DNA of 64,000 nt, taken from positions 117,565-181,564 of the forward strand of contig NZ_JACHHK010000005.1 of the NCBI RefSeq assembly GCF_014202755.1. The letters are read 5' to 3'. This DNA is from Catenisphaera adipataccumulans (GTDB taxonomy: Bacteria > Bacillota_I > Bacilli_A > Erysipelotrichales > Erysipelotrichaceae). A program made the position numbers and the translations under genes. The notes below the pieces were generated by a model, which saw nothing but the letters and a program-made list of their open reading frames with translations, was not told where the DNA came from and did not search any database. Every line of letters begins with the position of its first letter. Position 1 is the first letter of the stretch. This document shows, in pieces, positions 43,613-53,872 of this stretch.

Positions 43613-44419
43613 TTTCTCTTCTTCGGCAAAGATCTTTTTGAAAGCGTTGGCGATACCGTCATCGTATACCGATGTGGTGGAGAAGTCGGCAAAGCTTTTG
43701 ACGTAGTCTGTGGCGCCTCCCATCGCGACTCCGATGCCGGCTTTCTCCAGCATGCGGATATCGTTGGTGCTGTCACCGAAACAGATGGTTTCTTCCCAGG
43801 TGGCACCGATGTCATGCAGCAGCGATTCAATGCCGACCGCTTTGTCATTGTTGGCGTTGAAGATATCAAAACCGAAGCCATCGGTCTTGACATTGATCAG
43901 ATCCGCGCGCAGGGCCGGATGCTCTTCGATAAAATTATCGATGGTGCGCTTGTCTTTGCAGATGAGGAAAGCATTGAATGCGCGGTGGCGGCGGTGGAAT
44001 GACTGGCTTGGATCATAGAACAGGGAGTCCAGGACGTTGGCGTATTTGCAGAAGTCATACATTGGATAAAAATTATTATAAATGTAGGATGCGTCGCCGA
44101 AATGAAAGCCTAGACCAAAATTGTGTTCCTTGCACAGCTCGACCAGTTCATCGCAGTATTGGCGGGGGATCGGATTGGCTTCCAATTCATTGAAATCACC
44201 GTCCAGGACGAAGCTGCCGTTGATCAGTACGTAGAAGTCGAACTGCACGCGCTGCAGGATCAGTTTCATCTGGTTGAGCGGACGGCCGGTCGCTGCGCAG
44301 ACCATATAGCCTTTTTTGCGCAGTGTATCGATCGTTTCTAAAGTAGATTCTTGAATGACGTCGTTCTCGGTTTGATACAAGGTACCATCCATATCAAAGA
44401 ATACGATTTTATGCTTCAT
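43610..44419 (-). CDS. Cof-type HAD-IIB phosphatase
   Basis: Protein of 269 residues. Motif I FFDMDGTL with the nucleophile Asp near residue 9, motif II CAATGRP, the IIB cap domain (about 85-190) and motif IV CFGDSTNDIRML identify a Cof/YidA-type sugar-phosphate phosphatase. These enzymes have broad specificity (FMN, sugar phosphates, PLP). It is monocistronic and convergent with the pst operon. Confidence 0.93.
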   Translation of the reverse strand: MKHKIVFFDMDGTLYQTENDVIQESTLETIDTLRKKGYMVCAATGRPLNQMKLILQRVQFDFYVLINGSFVLDGDFNELEANPIPRQYCDELVELCKEHNFGLGFHFGDASYIYNNFYPMYDFCKYANVLDSLFYDPSQSFHRRHRAFNAFLICKDKRTIDNFIEEHPALRADLINVKTDGFGFDIFNANNDKAVGIESLLHDIGATWEETICFGDSTNDIRMLEKAGIGVAMGGATDYVKSFADFSTTSVYDDGIANAFKKIFAEEEK

Positions 44420-44471
44420 GATTTATTTTCCTCTCATTCATTGACATTATAACAAAAATCTGAAAAAAGAA

Positions 44472-44500
44472 TTGACAAAAGTTTTTATTCCGAGTAAATT
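44472..44500 (+). promoter_or_regulatory. str operon (rpsL-rpsG-fusA) promoter and leader
   Basis: Perfect TTGACA (44472-44477), 17-base spacer, TAAATT (44495-44500). The leader to 44599 contains a small GGCT-tttgt-AGCC hairpin followed by five T and an alternative CGGGT...ACCCG pairing, a possible attenuator for ribosomal-protein feedback. Confidence 0.75.
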
Positions 44501-44599
44501 AATCTTGCATGCGGTTTGGGCTTTTGTAGCCTTTTTAAATCGGGTAATAAAGACCCACCCGGAAACGTGTGCTTATTTTGAATGAAAGGAGAGCCAATA

Positions 44600-45013
44600 A
44601 TGCCTACAATTAACCAGTTGATCCACAATGCCCGCAAGGACAGCAAAGCAAAGTCAAAATCACCTGCGTTGAATCGTGGTTATAACTCACTGCAGTCCCG
44701 CCCGACAGCGGTAAACAGTCCGCAGAAGCGTGGTGTCTGCACGCGTGTCGGTACGATGACGCCGAAGAAGCCAAACTCGGCTCTGCGTAAATATGCCCGT
44801 GTTCGTCTGAGCAACGGTATGGAGGTCACAGCCTACATTCCGGGTATCGGACATAACTTGCAGGAGCATAGCGTGGTATTGATCCGCGGCGGCCGTGTCA
44901 AAGACCTGCCAGGTGTTCGTTACCACATCATCCGCGGTACGTTGGACTGCGCCGGTGTGACGGATCGTAAACAAGGACGTTCATTATACGGAACGAAGAA
45001 ACCAAAGAACTAG
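44600..45013 (+). CDS. rpsL: ribosomal protein S12 (uS12)
   Basis: Protein of 137 residues. ATG 44600 follows AAAGGAGAGCC; the in-frame ATG 44582 is upstream of that site and is not used. [21 protein letters not shown] contains the lysine whose mutation gives streptomycin resistance. KPKN ends the protein. Confidence 0.97.
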   Translation: MPTINQLIHNARKDSKAKSKSPALNRGYNSLQSRPTAVNSPQKRGVCTRVGTMTPKKPNSALRKYARVRLSNGMEVTAYIPGIGHNLQEHSVVLIRGGRVKDLPGVRYHIIRGTLDCAGVTDRKQGRSLYGTKKPKN

Positions 45014-45038
45014 TCAGTCGTGAGAGGAGGAAACAGGA

Positions 45039-45509
45039 ATGCCTAGAAAAGGACACATCGCAAAGCGTGATGTACAAGTAGACCCTATTTACAACTCGAA
45101 GTTGGTTACTCGTTTGATCAACAAAATCATGATTGATGGTAAAAAAGGTGTCGCGCAGAAAATCTTGTACAATGCATTTGATATCGTAGAGGTCAAGACG
45201 GGAAAACCGCCGATGGAAGTTTTCGAACAAGCGTTGGAAAACGTCATGCCTCAGTTGGAATTGAAAGTTAGACGAGTGGGCGGAGCCAATTATCAGGTGC
45301 CGGTCGAAGTCAGCGACGAGCGTCGTCTGACATTGGGCCTGCGTTGGATCGTCAACTATGCGCGTCTGAGAAATGAAAAGACAATGGAACAGCGGTTGGC
45401 AGCGGAAATCATCGATGCTTCCAACGGTACCGGAGCCAGTGTCAAGAAGCGTGAAGACACGCACAGAATGGCGGAAGCAAACAAGGCTTTTGCTCACTAC
45501 CGTTGGTAG
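45039..45509 (+). CDS. rpsG: ribosomal protein S7 (uS7)
   Basis: Protein of 156 residues, usual length. [19 protein letters not shown] and the C-terminal [20 protein letters not shown] identify it. It nucleates the 30S head and often acts as operon repressor. AGAGGAGGAAA precedes the start. Confidence 0.97.
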   Translation: MPRKGHIAKRDVQVDPIYNSKLVTRLINKIMIDGKKGVAQKILYNAFDIVEVKTGKPPMEVFEQALENVMPQLELKVRRVGGANYQVPVEVSDERRLTLGLRWIVNYARLRNEKTMEQRLAAEIIDASNGTGASVKKREDTHRMAEANKAFAHYRW

Positions 45510-45527
45510 GAAAGGAGATTGGCAGCT

Positions 45528-47618
45528 ATGCCTAGAGAATATAGTTTACAGAATACTCGTAATATCGGTATCATGGCGCACATCGATGCCGGTAAAACAA
45601 CAACCACTGAACGTATTCTTTACTATTCAGGTGTAAACCACAAAATCGGCGAAACGCACGATGGTGCCAGCACCATGGACTGGATGGCGCAGGAACAAGA
45701 GCGTGGTATCACCATTACTTCTGCGGCAACAACTTGCCACTGGAAGAAACAGGACGGAACCGGTGAGGAATGCCGGATCAACATCATCGATACACCGGGC
45801 CACGTAGACTTCACGGTCGAAGTAGAACGTTCGCTGCGGGTCTTAGATGGTGCCGTTACGGTACTGGATGCCAAAGCCGGTGTGGAACCGCAGACGGAAA
45901 CCGTATGGCGTCAGGCGACGACTTACGGCGTACCGCGAATCGTTTTCGTCAATAAGATGGATGCGACGGGTGCTGACTTTATCATGTCCTGCAACACGAT
46001 CATCGATCGTTTGGGCGCAAAGTCCTGCCCGATCCAATTGCCGATCGGTGCCGAGAATACGTTTGAAGGATTAGTAGACATTATTGAGCGTAAAGCATAT
46101 ACATTCAGCGGAGATTACGGACGGATCGTTACGGAGATCCCGGTACCGGATGATCTGAAAGAAATGATGGAAGACTATCGTATGAAATTGCTGGAATATC
46201 TGGCTGATTACGATGAGGATTTCATGATGCAGGTCCTGGAAGGAGAAGAGCCAAGCATTGCGGATATCAAACGTGTTCTGCGTGTTGCCGTATGTAAAGG
46301 TGATTTCTTCCCGGTATTGTGCGGATCTGCCTATAAAAACAAAGGTGTCCAGATGGTTCTGGATGCAGTTGTTGATTATCTGCCAAGTCCGGTCGACGTT
46401 CCTTCGATCAAGGGTACGACGCTGGACGGCGAAGAAGAATTCCGTCATCCAAGCGATGATGAACCGTTCTCTGCCCTGGCATTTAAGATCGCTACCGATC
46501 CATATGTCGGAAAATTATCTTTCTTCCGTGTTTACTCAGGAACGGCTGAGGCCGGAAGTTATGTACTGAACTCAACGAAGGATAAACGAGAGCGTTTCGG
46601 ACGTATCGTACAGATGCACGCGAATGCCCGCCGTGAGATCGATCAGGTTTATGCCGGTGATATTGCCGCTGCCGTTGGTTTAAAAGTAACGACGACCGGT
46701 GATACGCTGTGCGATGAAAAGAATCCGATCATCCTGGAATCCATGGAATTCCCAGAACCGGTTATTGAGATGTCTTTGGAGCCGAAGACAAAGGCAGACC
46801 AGGATAAGATGGGTCTGGCATTGTCAAAGCTGGCTGAAGAAGACCCGACGTTCAAAACATATACGAACGAGGAAACCGGACAGACGATCATCGCCGGTGT
46901 CGGTGAGCTGCACCTGGATATCATCGTCGACCGTCTGCGCCGTGAGTTCAAAGTGGAAGCAAATATTGGTAAACCGCAGGTTGCTTATCGTGAGACGATC
47001 CGCAAAGCTGCTGAATGCGAAGGTAAATACATTCGTCAGTCCGGCGGCCGCGGTCAGTATGGTCACGTTTGGATCAAGTTCGAACCGAATGAAGGCAAAG
47101 GCTTTGAATTCGTTGATGCGGTCGTCGGCGGCAGTGTACCGCGTGAATACATCAAACCGACCCAGGAAGGTTTGGAAGATGCATTGAAGAACGGTATGAT
47201 CGCCGGTTATCCGGTCATCGATGTAAAAGCAACCTTGTTCGATGGATCCAGTCACGATGTCGATTCCAGTGAAATGGCATATAAGATCGCTGCCAGCATG
47301 GCACTGCGTGAAGCAGCCAAGAAGTGCGATCCGGTTCTGCTGGAGCCGATCATGTTCGTGGAAATCACGGCACCAAGTGAATATTTAGGAAGCGTCATGG
47401 GCGATGTTTCCAGCCGCCGCGGTTCGATCACCGAACAGGAAGAACGCGGCAACGCAACCATCGTTCGTGCGAATATCCCACTGGCTGAGATGTTCGGTTA
47501 TGTAACCGATCTGCGCAGTTTCACACAGGGCCGCGGCAACTTCTCGATGAAATTTGATCATTACGAAGAAGTACCGAAGAGCATCGCTGCAAAGATCATC
47601 GAAGAAAACGCGAAGTAA
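45528..47618 (+). CDS. fusA: elongation factor G
   Basis: Protein of 696 residues starting at ATG 45528; a TTG three codons earlier lies too close to AAAGGAG. P-loop [17 protein letters not shown], switch [20 protein letters not shown] and NKMD in domain I, then domains II-V with [12 protein letters not shown]. It translocates tRNAs on the ribosome. It is followed by tuf behind its own promoter. Confidence 0.98.
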   Translation: MPREYSLQNTRNIGIMAHIDAGKTTTTERILYYSGVNHKIGETHDGASTMDWMAQEQERGITITSAATTCHWKKQDGTGEECRINIIDTPGHVDFTVEVERSLRVLDGAVTVLDAKAGVEPQTETVWRQATTYGVPRIVFVNKMDATGADFIMSCNTIIDRLGAKSCPIQLPIGAENTFEGLVDIIERKAYTFSGDYGRIVTEIPVPDDLKEMMEDYRMKLLEYLADYDEDFMMQVLEGEEPSIADIKRVLRVAVCKGDFFPVLCGSAYKNKGVQMVLDAVVDYLPSPVDVPSIKGTTLDGEEEFRHPSDDEPFSALAFKIATDPYVGKLSFFRVYSGTAEAGSYVLNSTKDKRERFGRIVQMHANARREIDQVYAGDIAAAVGLKVTTTGDTLCDEKNPIILESMEFPEPVIEMSLEPKTKADQDKMGLALSKLAEEDPTFKTYTNEETGQTIIAGVGELHLDIIVDRLRREFKVEANIGKPQVAYRETIRKAAECEGKYIRQSGGRGQYGHVWIKFEPNEGKGFEFVDAVVGGSVPREYIKPTQEGLEDALKNGMIAGYPVIDVKATLFDGSSHDVDSSEMAYKIAASMALREAAKKCDPVLLEPIMFVEITAPSEYLGSVMGDVSSRRGSITEQEERGNATIVRANIPLAEMFGYVTDLRSFTQGRGNFSMKFDHYEEVPKSIAAKIIEENAK

Positions 47619-47626
47619 TAAATCAT

Positions 47627-47658
47627 CATTGACTTTTAATCGGTCAATGAATTAAAAT
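47627..47658 (+). promoter_or_regulatory. tuf promoter within an inverted repeat
   Basis: TTGACT (47629-47634), 18-base spacer, TAAAAT (47653-47658). The inverted repeat CATTGAC/GTCAATG (47627-47633 and 47643-47649) spans the -35. Confidence 0.65.
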
Positions 47659-47699
47659 TAATTTGTGTATATAAAAAACAACAATAGGAGGATTTAGCA

Positions 47700-48884
47700 A
47701 TGGCTAAGGAAAAATTTGACAGAAGTAAGGTTCATGTTAATATTGGAACCATCGGCCACGTTGACCATGGTAAAACAACGCTGACGGCCGCTATCACTAA
47801 AGTATTATCCGAAAAAGGTTTGGCAAAAGCCGAAGCTTATGATGAAATCGATGGTGCACCGGAAGAAAAAGAACGTGGTATCACCATCAATACCGCACAC
47901 GTTGAGTACCAGACAGAAAAACGTCACTATGCACACGTTGACTGCCCGGGCCACGCCGATTATGTAAAGAACATGATCACTGGTGCCGCTCAGATGGATG
48001 GTGCGATCCTGGTTGTCGCTGCTTCGGATGGCCCGATGCCGCAGACTCGTGAGCACATCCTGCTGGCTCGTCAGGTAGGCGTTCCGTACATCGTTGTTTA
48101 CCTGAACAAGTGCGATATGGTTGATGATGAAGAATTGATCGACCTGGTAGAAATGGAAATCCGCGAACTGCTGAACGAATATGACTTCGACGGTGACAAC
48201 ACACCGATCATCCGCGGTTCTGCATTGAAAGCATTGGAAGGCGATCCAGAAGCTGTTCAGTCGATCTATGATCTGATGGACGCAGTTGATACTTGGATCC
48301 CGGATCCGGTTCGTGATATCGATAAACCGTTCCTGATGGCAGTCGAAGACGTTATGACCATCTCCGGACGTGGTACTGTAGCAACCGGCCGTGTTGAGCG
48401 TGGACAGGCTCATTTGAATGATGAAGTTGAAATCGTCGGAATCAAACCGACTCAGAAAACGGTCATCACTGGTTTGGAAATGTTCCACAAGACATTGGAC
48501 GTTGCCGAAGCCGGCGACAACATTGGTGCATTGTTACGTGGTATCGCACGTAATGAGATCCAGCGTGGTCAGGTATTGGCAAAACCAGGTACGGTTCATC
48601 CGCACACAAAATTCAAAGCCAGAGTTTACGTTCTGACAAAAGATGAAGGCGGACGACATACACCGTTCGTTTCCAACTATCGTCCGCAGTTCTACTTCCG
48701 TACAACGGATGTTACTGGTGTCATCACTCTGCCGGAAGGCGTAGATATGGTTATGCCGGGCGACAACGTTGATATGTTCGTAGAATTGATCGCGCCGATC
48801 GCTATCGAAAACGGTACTCGTTTCTCTATCCGTGAAGGTGGACACACTGTCGGAGCCGGAAACGTTACCGAAATCATGGAATAA
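47700..48884 (+). CDS. tuf: elongation factor Tu
   Basis: Protein of 394 residues. GTPase motifs GHVDHGKTT, the ERGITIN switch, [13 protein letters not shown] and GSALKALEG are intact. Domains II-III are complete, including the C-terminal [15 protein letters not shown] variant (here TRFSIREGG). It delivers aminoacyl-tRNA. A strong GGAGG site and a perfect terminator bracket the gene. Confidence 0.98.
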   Translation: MAKEKFDRSKVHVNIGTIGHVDHGKTTLTAAITKVLSEKGLAKAEAYDEIDGAPEEKERGITINTAHVEYQTEKRHYAHVDCPGHADYVKNMITGAAQMDGAILVVAASDGPMPQTREHILLARQVGVPYIVVYLNKCDMVDDEELIDLVEMEIRELLNEYDFDGDNTPIIRGSALKALEGDPEAVQSIYDLMDAVDTWIPDPVRDIDKPFLMAVEDVMTISGRGTVATGRVERGQAHLNDEVEIVGIKPTQKTVITGLEMFHKTLDVAEAGDNIGALLRGIARNEIQRGQVLAKPGTVHPHTKFKARVYVLTKDEGGRHTPFVSNYRPQFYFRTTDVTGVITLPEGVDMVMPGDNVDMFVELIAPIAIENGTRFSIREGGHTVGAGNVTEIME

Positions 48885-48899
48885 TCATTCTGATTTCCA

Positions 48900-48927
48900 A
48901 GAGCTGCAGAAATGCAGCTCTTTTTTT
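48900..48927 (+). terminator. tuf terminator
   Basis: AGAGCTGCA-gaaa-TGCAGCTCT with seven T. Confidence 0.93.
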
Positions 48928-49288
48928 GATACTGAATAAAATTTAAATATAAAAAGATGGGATTAGCTAGTCTGCATTCCATTGGAATAGGATGGAGATC
49001 CTCTTGGCAGTTTGTGTATTTTCAGTCATAAAAATTCATCAATAGAAGTATTTAAGCTCGCATCAAACAATTTTTTATTTTACAATAAGTTACATATTTA
49101 CATGAAAGCATGAAAACGAAACGTAAATTATTGAAAGAAATGAAATTGGAAAAAGCAGTTTACATGTGAAATAATAGTTCTGTTACTTGAATATTGGAAG
49201 AAAACAAGTGCCCATAATCAGCAGCACGCATTTATTTGTTTACTTTACATGTTCAAGATGAGAGAGAAAAGGAGTTATAGTAAAAATC
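48928..49288 (+). promoter_or_regulatory. long AT-rich intergenic region before amino-acid permease
   Basis: About 360 bases without a credible gene. It contains a small AGGAT-ggag-ATCCT hairpin near 48990 and three copies of TTTACATG (49097, 49159, 49244); the middle one lies in TTTACATGTGAAA, a near-palindrome. Promoter elements for the permease must be here but none is clear-cut. The permease ribosome binding site AAAAGGAG is 14 bases from its ATG. Confidence 0.5.
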
Positions 49289-50725
49289 ATGGATTCTGAA
49301 AAGAAAATCAAATGGTACATGCTTGCGTTCATGTGCTTTTCGACTCTGTGGGGATTCGGAAACGTCGCGAACGGATACATGTATTTCAACGGAACCCAGG
49401 TCATCTTCTCTTGGATCTGGATGTTCCTGCTGTACTTTGTCCCGTATGCATTGATGGTCGGTGAATTAGGATCGGCCTTCAAAGACTTAGGCGGAGGTGT
49501 TACCTCCTGGGTACAGGAAACGACAGGCTCAAAGCTGGCATACTATGCCGGATGGACGTACTGGGCATGCCACGTTACGTATATTGCTTCAAAAGGTTCC
49601 GGCGGACTGAAAGCCCTGAGCTGGATGGTCTTCCAGAACGCGGAAACTTATGATTCGTTCCCGACACGTTATGTACAGCTGGCAACATTGGCTGTCTTCC
49701 TGTTCTTCTGCTGGGTAGCAAGCCGCGGCCTGAACCCGCTGAAAAAACTGGCTACGATAGCAGGAAGCAGTATGTTTGTCATGAGTATTCTGTACATCAT
49801 CATGATGTTTGCCGCACCGGCAATCAATCCAAACGGCGGATACGTTGCGCTGGACTTCAGTCTTGATAAGATGATCCCGACCTTCGATATCACATACTTC
49901 ACGAACTTGTCCATCTTGGTATTTGCGGTCGGCGGTATCGAAAAGATTTCTCCGTACGTCAACAAGATGGAAGGCGATGCTTCGAAGGAATTCCCGAAGA
50001 GCATGATCTTCGCCGCTGTGATGGTCATGGTCTGCGCGATCTTCGGTACCATTGCCATGGGTATGATGTTCGATCCGAAAGTCGTCTTCGCAAGTGCTGA
50101 AAGCCAGACTTCTTACATTGCCAACGGTGCTTACTGGGCCTTTGAAAAATTAGGACAGTATTATGGAATCGGCAATGCACTGATGATCATCTATGCCGCA
50201 TGCAACGCTATCGGACAGTTCTCGACACTGGTCGTTTCCATTGATGCGCCGCTGCGTATGCTGCTGGATGACCCGAACGCTCGTGAGTATGTGCCGAAAC
50301 AGCTGCTGAAACAAAACAAATACGGAGCTTATATTAATGGTATCTGGATGGTCATCATTTTATCCGGTGCGATCATTCTGGTACAGATCGCGATGCCGGG
50401 TGCTGCCGGTGTCCTGGCTCAGCTGAACAAGCTGAACTCTGTCTGCATGCCGTTCCGTTATTTGTGGGGATTCTTTGCATATATTATGTTACGCCGCCAA
50501 AGTTCGAAATTCCCGCGTGCGTATCAGTTCACGAAGAAACAAGGCTTGGCTACTTTCTTCGGATGGTTCTGCTTCATTTTGACACTTGCTTGCTGTATCA
50601 TGGGTATGTACTCCCCGGATGCCAAGACCATGGCGCTGAATGTCATCACGCCGGTGGTATTGGTTGCTTTGGGTGTGATCATGCCGATGATCCGCAAACG
50701 TCAGGACGAAAGAGAAGCGGCTTAA
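49289..50725 (+). CDS. APC-family amino-acid permease (YjeM-like)
   Basis: Protein of 478 residues with 12 membrane helices. The first helix FMCFSTLWGFGNVANGY holds the unwound substrate-binding turn, and VGELGSAFKDLGGGVTSWVQETTG follows the APC pattern. It is closest to the YjeM/GABA-antiporter-like branch of unknown substrate. It has a long upstream region and its own terminator and is probably regulated. Confidence 0.85.
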   Translation: MDSEKKIKWYMLAFMCFSTLWGFGNVANGYMYFNGTQVIFSWIWMFLLYFVPYALMVGELGSAFKDLGGGVTSWVQETTGSKLAYYAGWTYWACHVTYIASKGSGGLKALSWMVFQNAETYDSFPTRYVQLATLAVFLFFCWVASRGLNPLKKLATIAGSSMFVMSILYIIMMFAAPAINPNGGYVALDFSLDKMIPTFDITYFTNLSILVFAVGGIEKISPYVNKMEGDASKEFPKSMIFAAVMVMVCAIFGTIAMGMMFDPKVVFASAESQTSYIANGAYWAFEKLGQYYGIGNALMIIYAACNAIGQFSTLVVSIDAPLRMLLDDPNAREYVPKQLLKQNKYGAYINGIWMVIILSGAIILVQIAMPGAAGVLAQLNKLNSVCMPFRYLWGFFAYIMLRRQSSKFPRAYQFTKKQGLATFFGWFCFILTLACCIMGMYSPDAKTMALNVITPVVLVALGVIMPMIRKRQDEREAA

Positions 50726-50732
50726 GTCAACA

Positions 50733-50764
50733 AAAGAGAAACCGCAAGGTTTCTCTTTCTTTTT
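50733..50764 (+). terminator. terminator between permease and aminopeptidase
   Basis: An 11-bp perfect stem AAAGAGAAACC-gcaa-GGTTTCTCTTT, then TCTTTTT. It ends just before the next ribosome binding site, so the peptidase is read by read-through or from a promoter inside the permease gene. Confidence 0.88.
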
Positions 50765-50775
50765 AGGAGGAAAAT

Positions 50776-52092
50776 ATGAACAAACAAACATCTCAAGAAC
50801 TGCTGGACTTTATTCAATCCAGCCCGAGCATGTTCCACACGGTCAAGACCGTACGCACAGAACTGGAACAAGCCGGATTCACGTATCTGCCGGAAGGCAG
50901 CCGCTGGGCACTGGAAAAAGGCGGAAAATATTACACCATCCGCAATCACTCCAGCATCATTGCCTTTACGGTTGGTGCTGAGCTGGACAACTACCATTTC
51001 CAGATGAGCGCTGCACATTCCGATTCGCCGACATTCAAAGTCAAAAGCGTCCCGGAACTGACCGGACCGAATGAATATCTGCGTCTGGATGTAGAAGGTT
51101 ACGGCGGCATGATCGATTACACATGGCTGGACCGTCCGCTGAGCATCGCCGGACGTGTCCTGGTACAAAACGGCACACGTATGGAAACCAAACTGCTCTA
51201 TATTGATAAGGATATCCTGATCATTCCGAGCCTGTGCATCCATATGAACCGCGGTGTCAACGACGGCTATGCGTTTAACCACAAAACCGATCTGTGCCCG
51301 CTGTTCTCGACCGGTGCACTGAAGAAGGGCGATTTCGATAAGATGGTCGCCGAAGAACTGGGCGTGCAGCCGGATCAGATCCTGGCCAAGGATCTCTTCT
51401 TGGTCAACCGTCAGGCTCCGTCGATCTGGGGATATAAGGATGAATTCGTTTCATCGCCGAAACTGGATGATCTGCAATGTGCCTTCGTTTCATTAAAAGG
51501 ATTCCTGAATGCGAAAAACACGCACGGGGTCAATGTATACTGCTGCTTTGACAATGAAGAAGTCGGCTCCAACACAAAACAAGGGGCGATGTCGACCTTC
51601 CTGCACGATGTACTGACACGGATCAACGGTGCATTGGGAAAAGACGAAGATGCATATTATCAAGCCGTCTCCAAATCGTTCCTGGTCAGCTGCGACAATG
51701 CGCATGCCGTACATCCGAATCATGGCGACAAGACCGATGCGGTCAACTATGCCATGATGAACAAAGGACCGGTCATCAAGGAAGCGGCCAATCAGAAATA
51801 TACGACGGATGCGTTCAGCCGCGGTCTGTTCACCTATATTTGTAAAAAGGCGGGCGTACCGGTGCAGACATTTGCCAACCGCAGTGACATGGCCGGCGGC
51901 TCGACTTTGGGCAACTTATCCAATACGCAGGTCAGTGTCCATGCGGTGGACATCGGACTGCCGCAGTTAGCGATGCACTCCAGCTATGAAACCGCCGGCA
52001 TTGCTGATACCGACTATGCCATCGATGCTTTGACCGCTTACTTCAATGCTGATCTGCACATTGATGAAGCAGCCGCTGTTGATTTCGAATGA
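50776..52092 (+). CDS. M18-family aminopeptidase
   Basis: Protein of 438 residues related to aspartyl aminopeptidase. Zinc ligands are expected at H81 in AAHSDSP, at the Asp in TDAVNYA-type region, in CCFDNEEVGS (catalytic and metal Glu) and at the late His in LPQLAMHSSYE. It releases N-terminal (often acidic) residues from peptides in the cytosol. The last four bases overlap the next gene. Confidence 0.94.
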   Translation: MNKQTSQELLDFIQSSPSMFHTVKTVRTELEQAGFTYLPEGSRWALEKGGKYYTIRNHSSIIAFTVGAELDNYHFQMSAAHSDSPTFKVKSVPELTGPNEYLRLDVEGYGGMIDYTWLDRPLSIAGRVLVQNGTRMETKLLYIDKDILIIPSLCIHMNRGVNDGYAFNHKTDLCPLFSTGALKKGDFDKMVAEELGVQPDQILAKDLFLVNRQAPSIWGYKDEFVSSPKLDDLQCAFVSLKGFLNAKNTHGVNVYCCFDNEEVGSNTKQGAMSTFLHDVLTRINGALGKDEDAYYQAVSKSFLVSCDNAHAVHPNHGDKTDAVNYAMMNKGPVIKEAANQKYTTDAFSRGLFTYICKKAGVPVQTFANRSDMAGGSTLGNLSNTQVSVHAVDIGLPQLAMHSSYETAGIADTDYAIDALTAYFNADLHIDEAAAVDFE

Positions 52093-52682
52093 GCAAAGAA
52101 AAAGGATATCAATGGCTCGATCCGACGCTGATCGTCGGTGAGGATGCCCAGACAAAAAATATTCTGGATACGATCGATGCGATGAACGCGTGCGGCGCGA
52201 AAAAGAATATGCTGGTGAAATATTATATGGAAAATCCAGAGCTGCGCCGCAAAGCGAACATCCGCAAGGGGATCCGCTCCTGGACCAAGACCGATGCATT
52301 CGGCAAGATCAAAGAACAGACGATGCGGGATGACCGCAACACCTTTACAATTTCCGGCATCATGATCATCATGATGGCGACGCTGTTTATTTTTTTCCTG
52401 GCTGCCGTCATCCGGAATGATTATGTCGTAAAATTTTGGGTCGATGCGATCGTCGGATCGGTGGCATTGGTGCTGCTGGTGCGCAATCTGCACGTGAAAT
52501 ATCGCATCGTACGCGGTTATACGGAAGTCGACTGGTTCCGAACGTTGGATATTCTGGCGTTGATCGGCTGCGGTTTACTGAAGATCGCTTTTCCGCCGTA
52601 TATGGATTTTACGCTGGTGATCCTGCTGATCGCGTTTGTGGTCCAGAAGAAAAAACTTGAGAAAATCATGAAAAGTTTTTAG
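52089..52682 (+). CDS. small membrane protein of unknown function
   Basis: Protein of 197 residues that I cannot place. Residues 1-85 are cytosolic and charged (PTLIVGEDAQTKNILDTID, MENPELRRKANIRKGIRSW). Then come four hydrophobic segments (about 88-108, 113-130, 148-165, 168-186) and a basic C-terminus. It is coupled to the aminopeptidase by ATGA and followed by a terminator. Confidence 0.75.
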   Translation: MSKEKGYQWLDPTLIVGEDAQTKNILDTIDAMNACGAKKNMLVKYYMENPELRRKANIRKGIRSWTKTDAFGKIKEQTMRDDRNTFTISGIMIIMMATLFIFFLAAVIRNDYVVKFWVDAIVGSVALVLLVRNLHVKYRIVRGYTEVDWFRTLDILALIGCGLLKIAFPPYMDFTLVILLIAFVVQKKKLEKIMKSF

Positions 52683-52701
52683 CGCCGGACGGCGCTTTTT
52701 T
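52681..52701 (+). terminator. terminator before the S10 operon
   Basis: AGCGCC-ggac-GGCGCT and seven T. Confidence 0.9.
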
Positions 52702-52714
52702 ATGAAAAAACAGG

Positions 52715-52743
52715 TTGCATCCATAAAGGGATTATGGTAAAAT
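52715..52743 (+). promoter_or_regulatory. S10 operon promoter
   Basis: TTGCAT (52715-52720), 17-base spacer, extended -10 TGG-TAAAAT (52738-52743). Confidence 0.85.
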
Positions 52744-52748
52744 AGCGC

Positions 52749-52850
52749 CGCACTGTGATGAAGTGCGAGGTTGCTGACCCACTGAAAAGCGTTGTCATGG
52801 GTGGCGTCAGGTAATTCGCATGGAGCATGTTTATCTAGAATAAACGAAAG
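52749..52850 (+). ncRNA. S10 operon leader structure
   Basis: Stem 1: CGCACT (52749-52754) with AGTGCG (52762-52767). Stem 2: CTGAC/CCAC (52774-52782) with GTGG/GTCAG (52801-52810), one bulged base. GAGGTTGCTGAC is a pattern seen upstream of rpsJ in Firmicutes and suggests an L4-type autoregulatory leader. Confidence 0.6.
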
Positions 52851-52858
52851 GAGTTAAC

Positions 52859-53170
52859 ATGGCAAACAACACAATGAGAATTCGCTTAAAGGCGTATGAG
52901 CACCGCATCTTGGATGACAGTGCTAAAAAGATCGTCGAAGCAGCGACGAAACACGGAGCAAAAAAAGTTGTAGGTCCGGTTCCGCTGCCGACAGAAAAAC
53001 AAGTCGTAACTATTCTGCGAGCTGTTCACAAATACAAAGATTCCCGTGAACAATTCGAAATTCGTACGCATAAGCGTTTGATTGAGATCGTTGCGCCAAC
53101 CAAGGAAACCATTGATTCGCTGCAGAGATTGGATCTTCCTAGTGGTGTCGACATCGAAATTAAACTTTAA
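52859..53170 (+). CDS. rpsJ: ribosomal protein S10 (uS10)
   Basis: Protein of 103 residues. [21 protein letters not shown] and [10 protein letters not shown] identify S10, which is also the NusE transcription partner. First gene of the S10-spc cluster, with AAAGGAG 7 bases upstream. Confidence 0.98.
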   Translation: MANNTMRIRLKAYEHRILDDSAKKIVEAATKHGAKKVVGPVPLPTEKQVVTILRAVHKYKDSREQFEIRTHKRLIEIVAPTKETIDSLQRLDLPSGVDIEIKL

Positions 53171-53185
53171 TGGAGGTGTCTGAAA

Positions 53186-53872
53186 ATGAAAGGTCTATTA
53201 GGAAGAAAATTGGGAATGACGCAGGTCTTCACTGAAGACGGCGAACTGATCCCGGTCACAGTCATTGAAGCGACTCCGAATGTTGTACTTCAAAAGAAGA
53301 CAACCGAAACGGACGGATACAATGCTGTACAGCTGGGATTCGAAGAAGTAAAGGAAAAGAACACGACAAAGGCCAACGTTGGTCATTGTAAAAAAGCAAA
53401 CACCAGCCCGAAACGTTTCATCCGTGAGGTACGTGATGCCGATATGGATGTCAACGTCGGTGATCTGGTCAAGGTAGATATCTTTGAAGCCGGCGAAACC
53501 GTTGATGTCATCGGTACTTCCAAAGGCAAAGGATATCAGGGTACGATCGTGCGCAACAACGCACACCAGGGCCCGAGAAGCCACGGTGGTTCCAAGAACA
53601 TCCGTCATATCGGTTCCTTGGCTACCAATGGTATTACTTCCCGTCAGGGACGTATCATGAAAGGTACGATCATGGCCGGCCAGGAAGGCGGCTATCGTAC
53701 AACAGCTCAGAACTTGACCGTGATCAAGGTCGATGCTGAACAGAACTATGTATTGATCAAAGGAAATGTTCCGGGACCGAAGAAAGGTATGGTCATGATC
53801 CGTACTGCGAAAACTTCGAAAGGCAATTCTCAGCCGGTCACTTTGGTCGACTATACTAAGGAGGCTCAATAA
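53186..53872 (+). CDS. rplC: ribosomal protein L3 (uL3)
   Basis: Protein of 228 residues. [15 protein letters not shown] at the N-terminus and the central loop [20 protein letters not shown] reaching the peptidyl-transferase centre. The loop is slightly unusual: [10 protein letters not shown] instead of the common SHGSKFHR-type. It shares the stop/start TAATG with rplD. Confidence 0.96.
   Translation: MKGLLGRKLGMTQVFTEDGELIPVTVIEATPNVVLQKKTTETDGYNAVQLGFEEVKEKNTTKANVGHCKKANTSPKRFIREVRDADMDVNVGDLVKVDIFEAGETVDVIGTSKGKGYQGTIVRNNAHQGPRSHGGSKNIRHIGSLATNGITSRQGRIMKGTIMAGQEGGYRTTAQNLTVIKVDAEQNYVLIKGNVPGPKKGMVMIRTAKTSKGNSQPVTLVDYTKEAQ

Noticed and set aside
47805..48488. Minus-strand open frame of 227 codons opposite tuf
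   Set aside because: Antisense shadow of a highly expressed gene; sequence is low-information and rich in Cys/Phe/Ile as expected from complementing tuf codons.
53198..53869. Minus-strand open frame of 223 codons opposite rplC
   Set aside because: Same reason: complement of a conserved ribosomal gene, no independent start signals.
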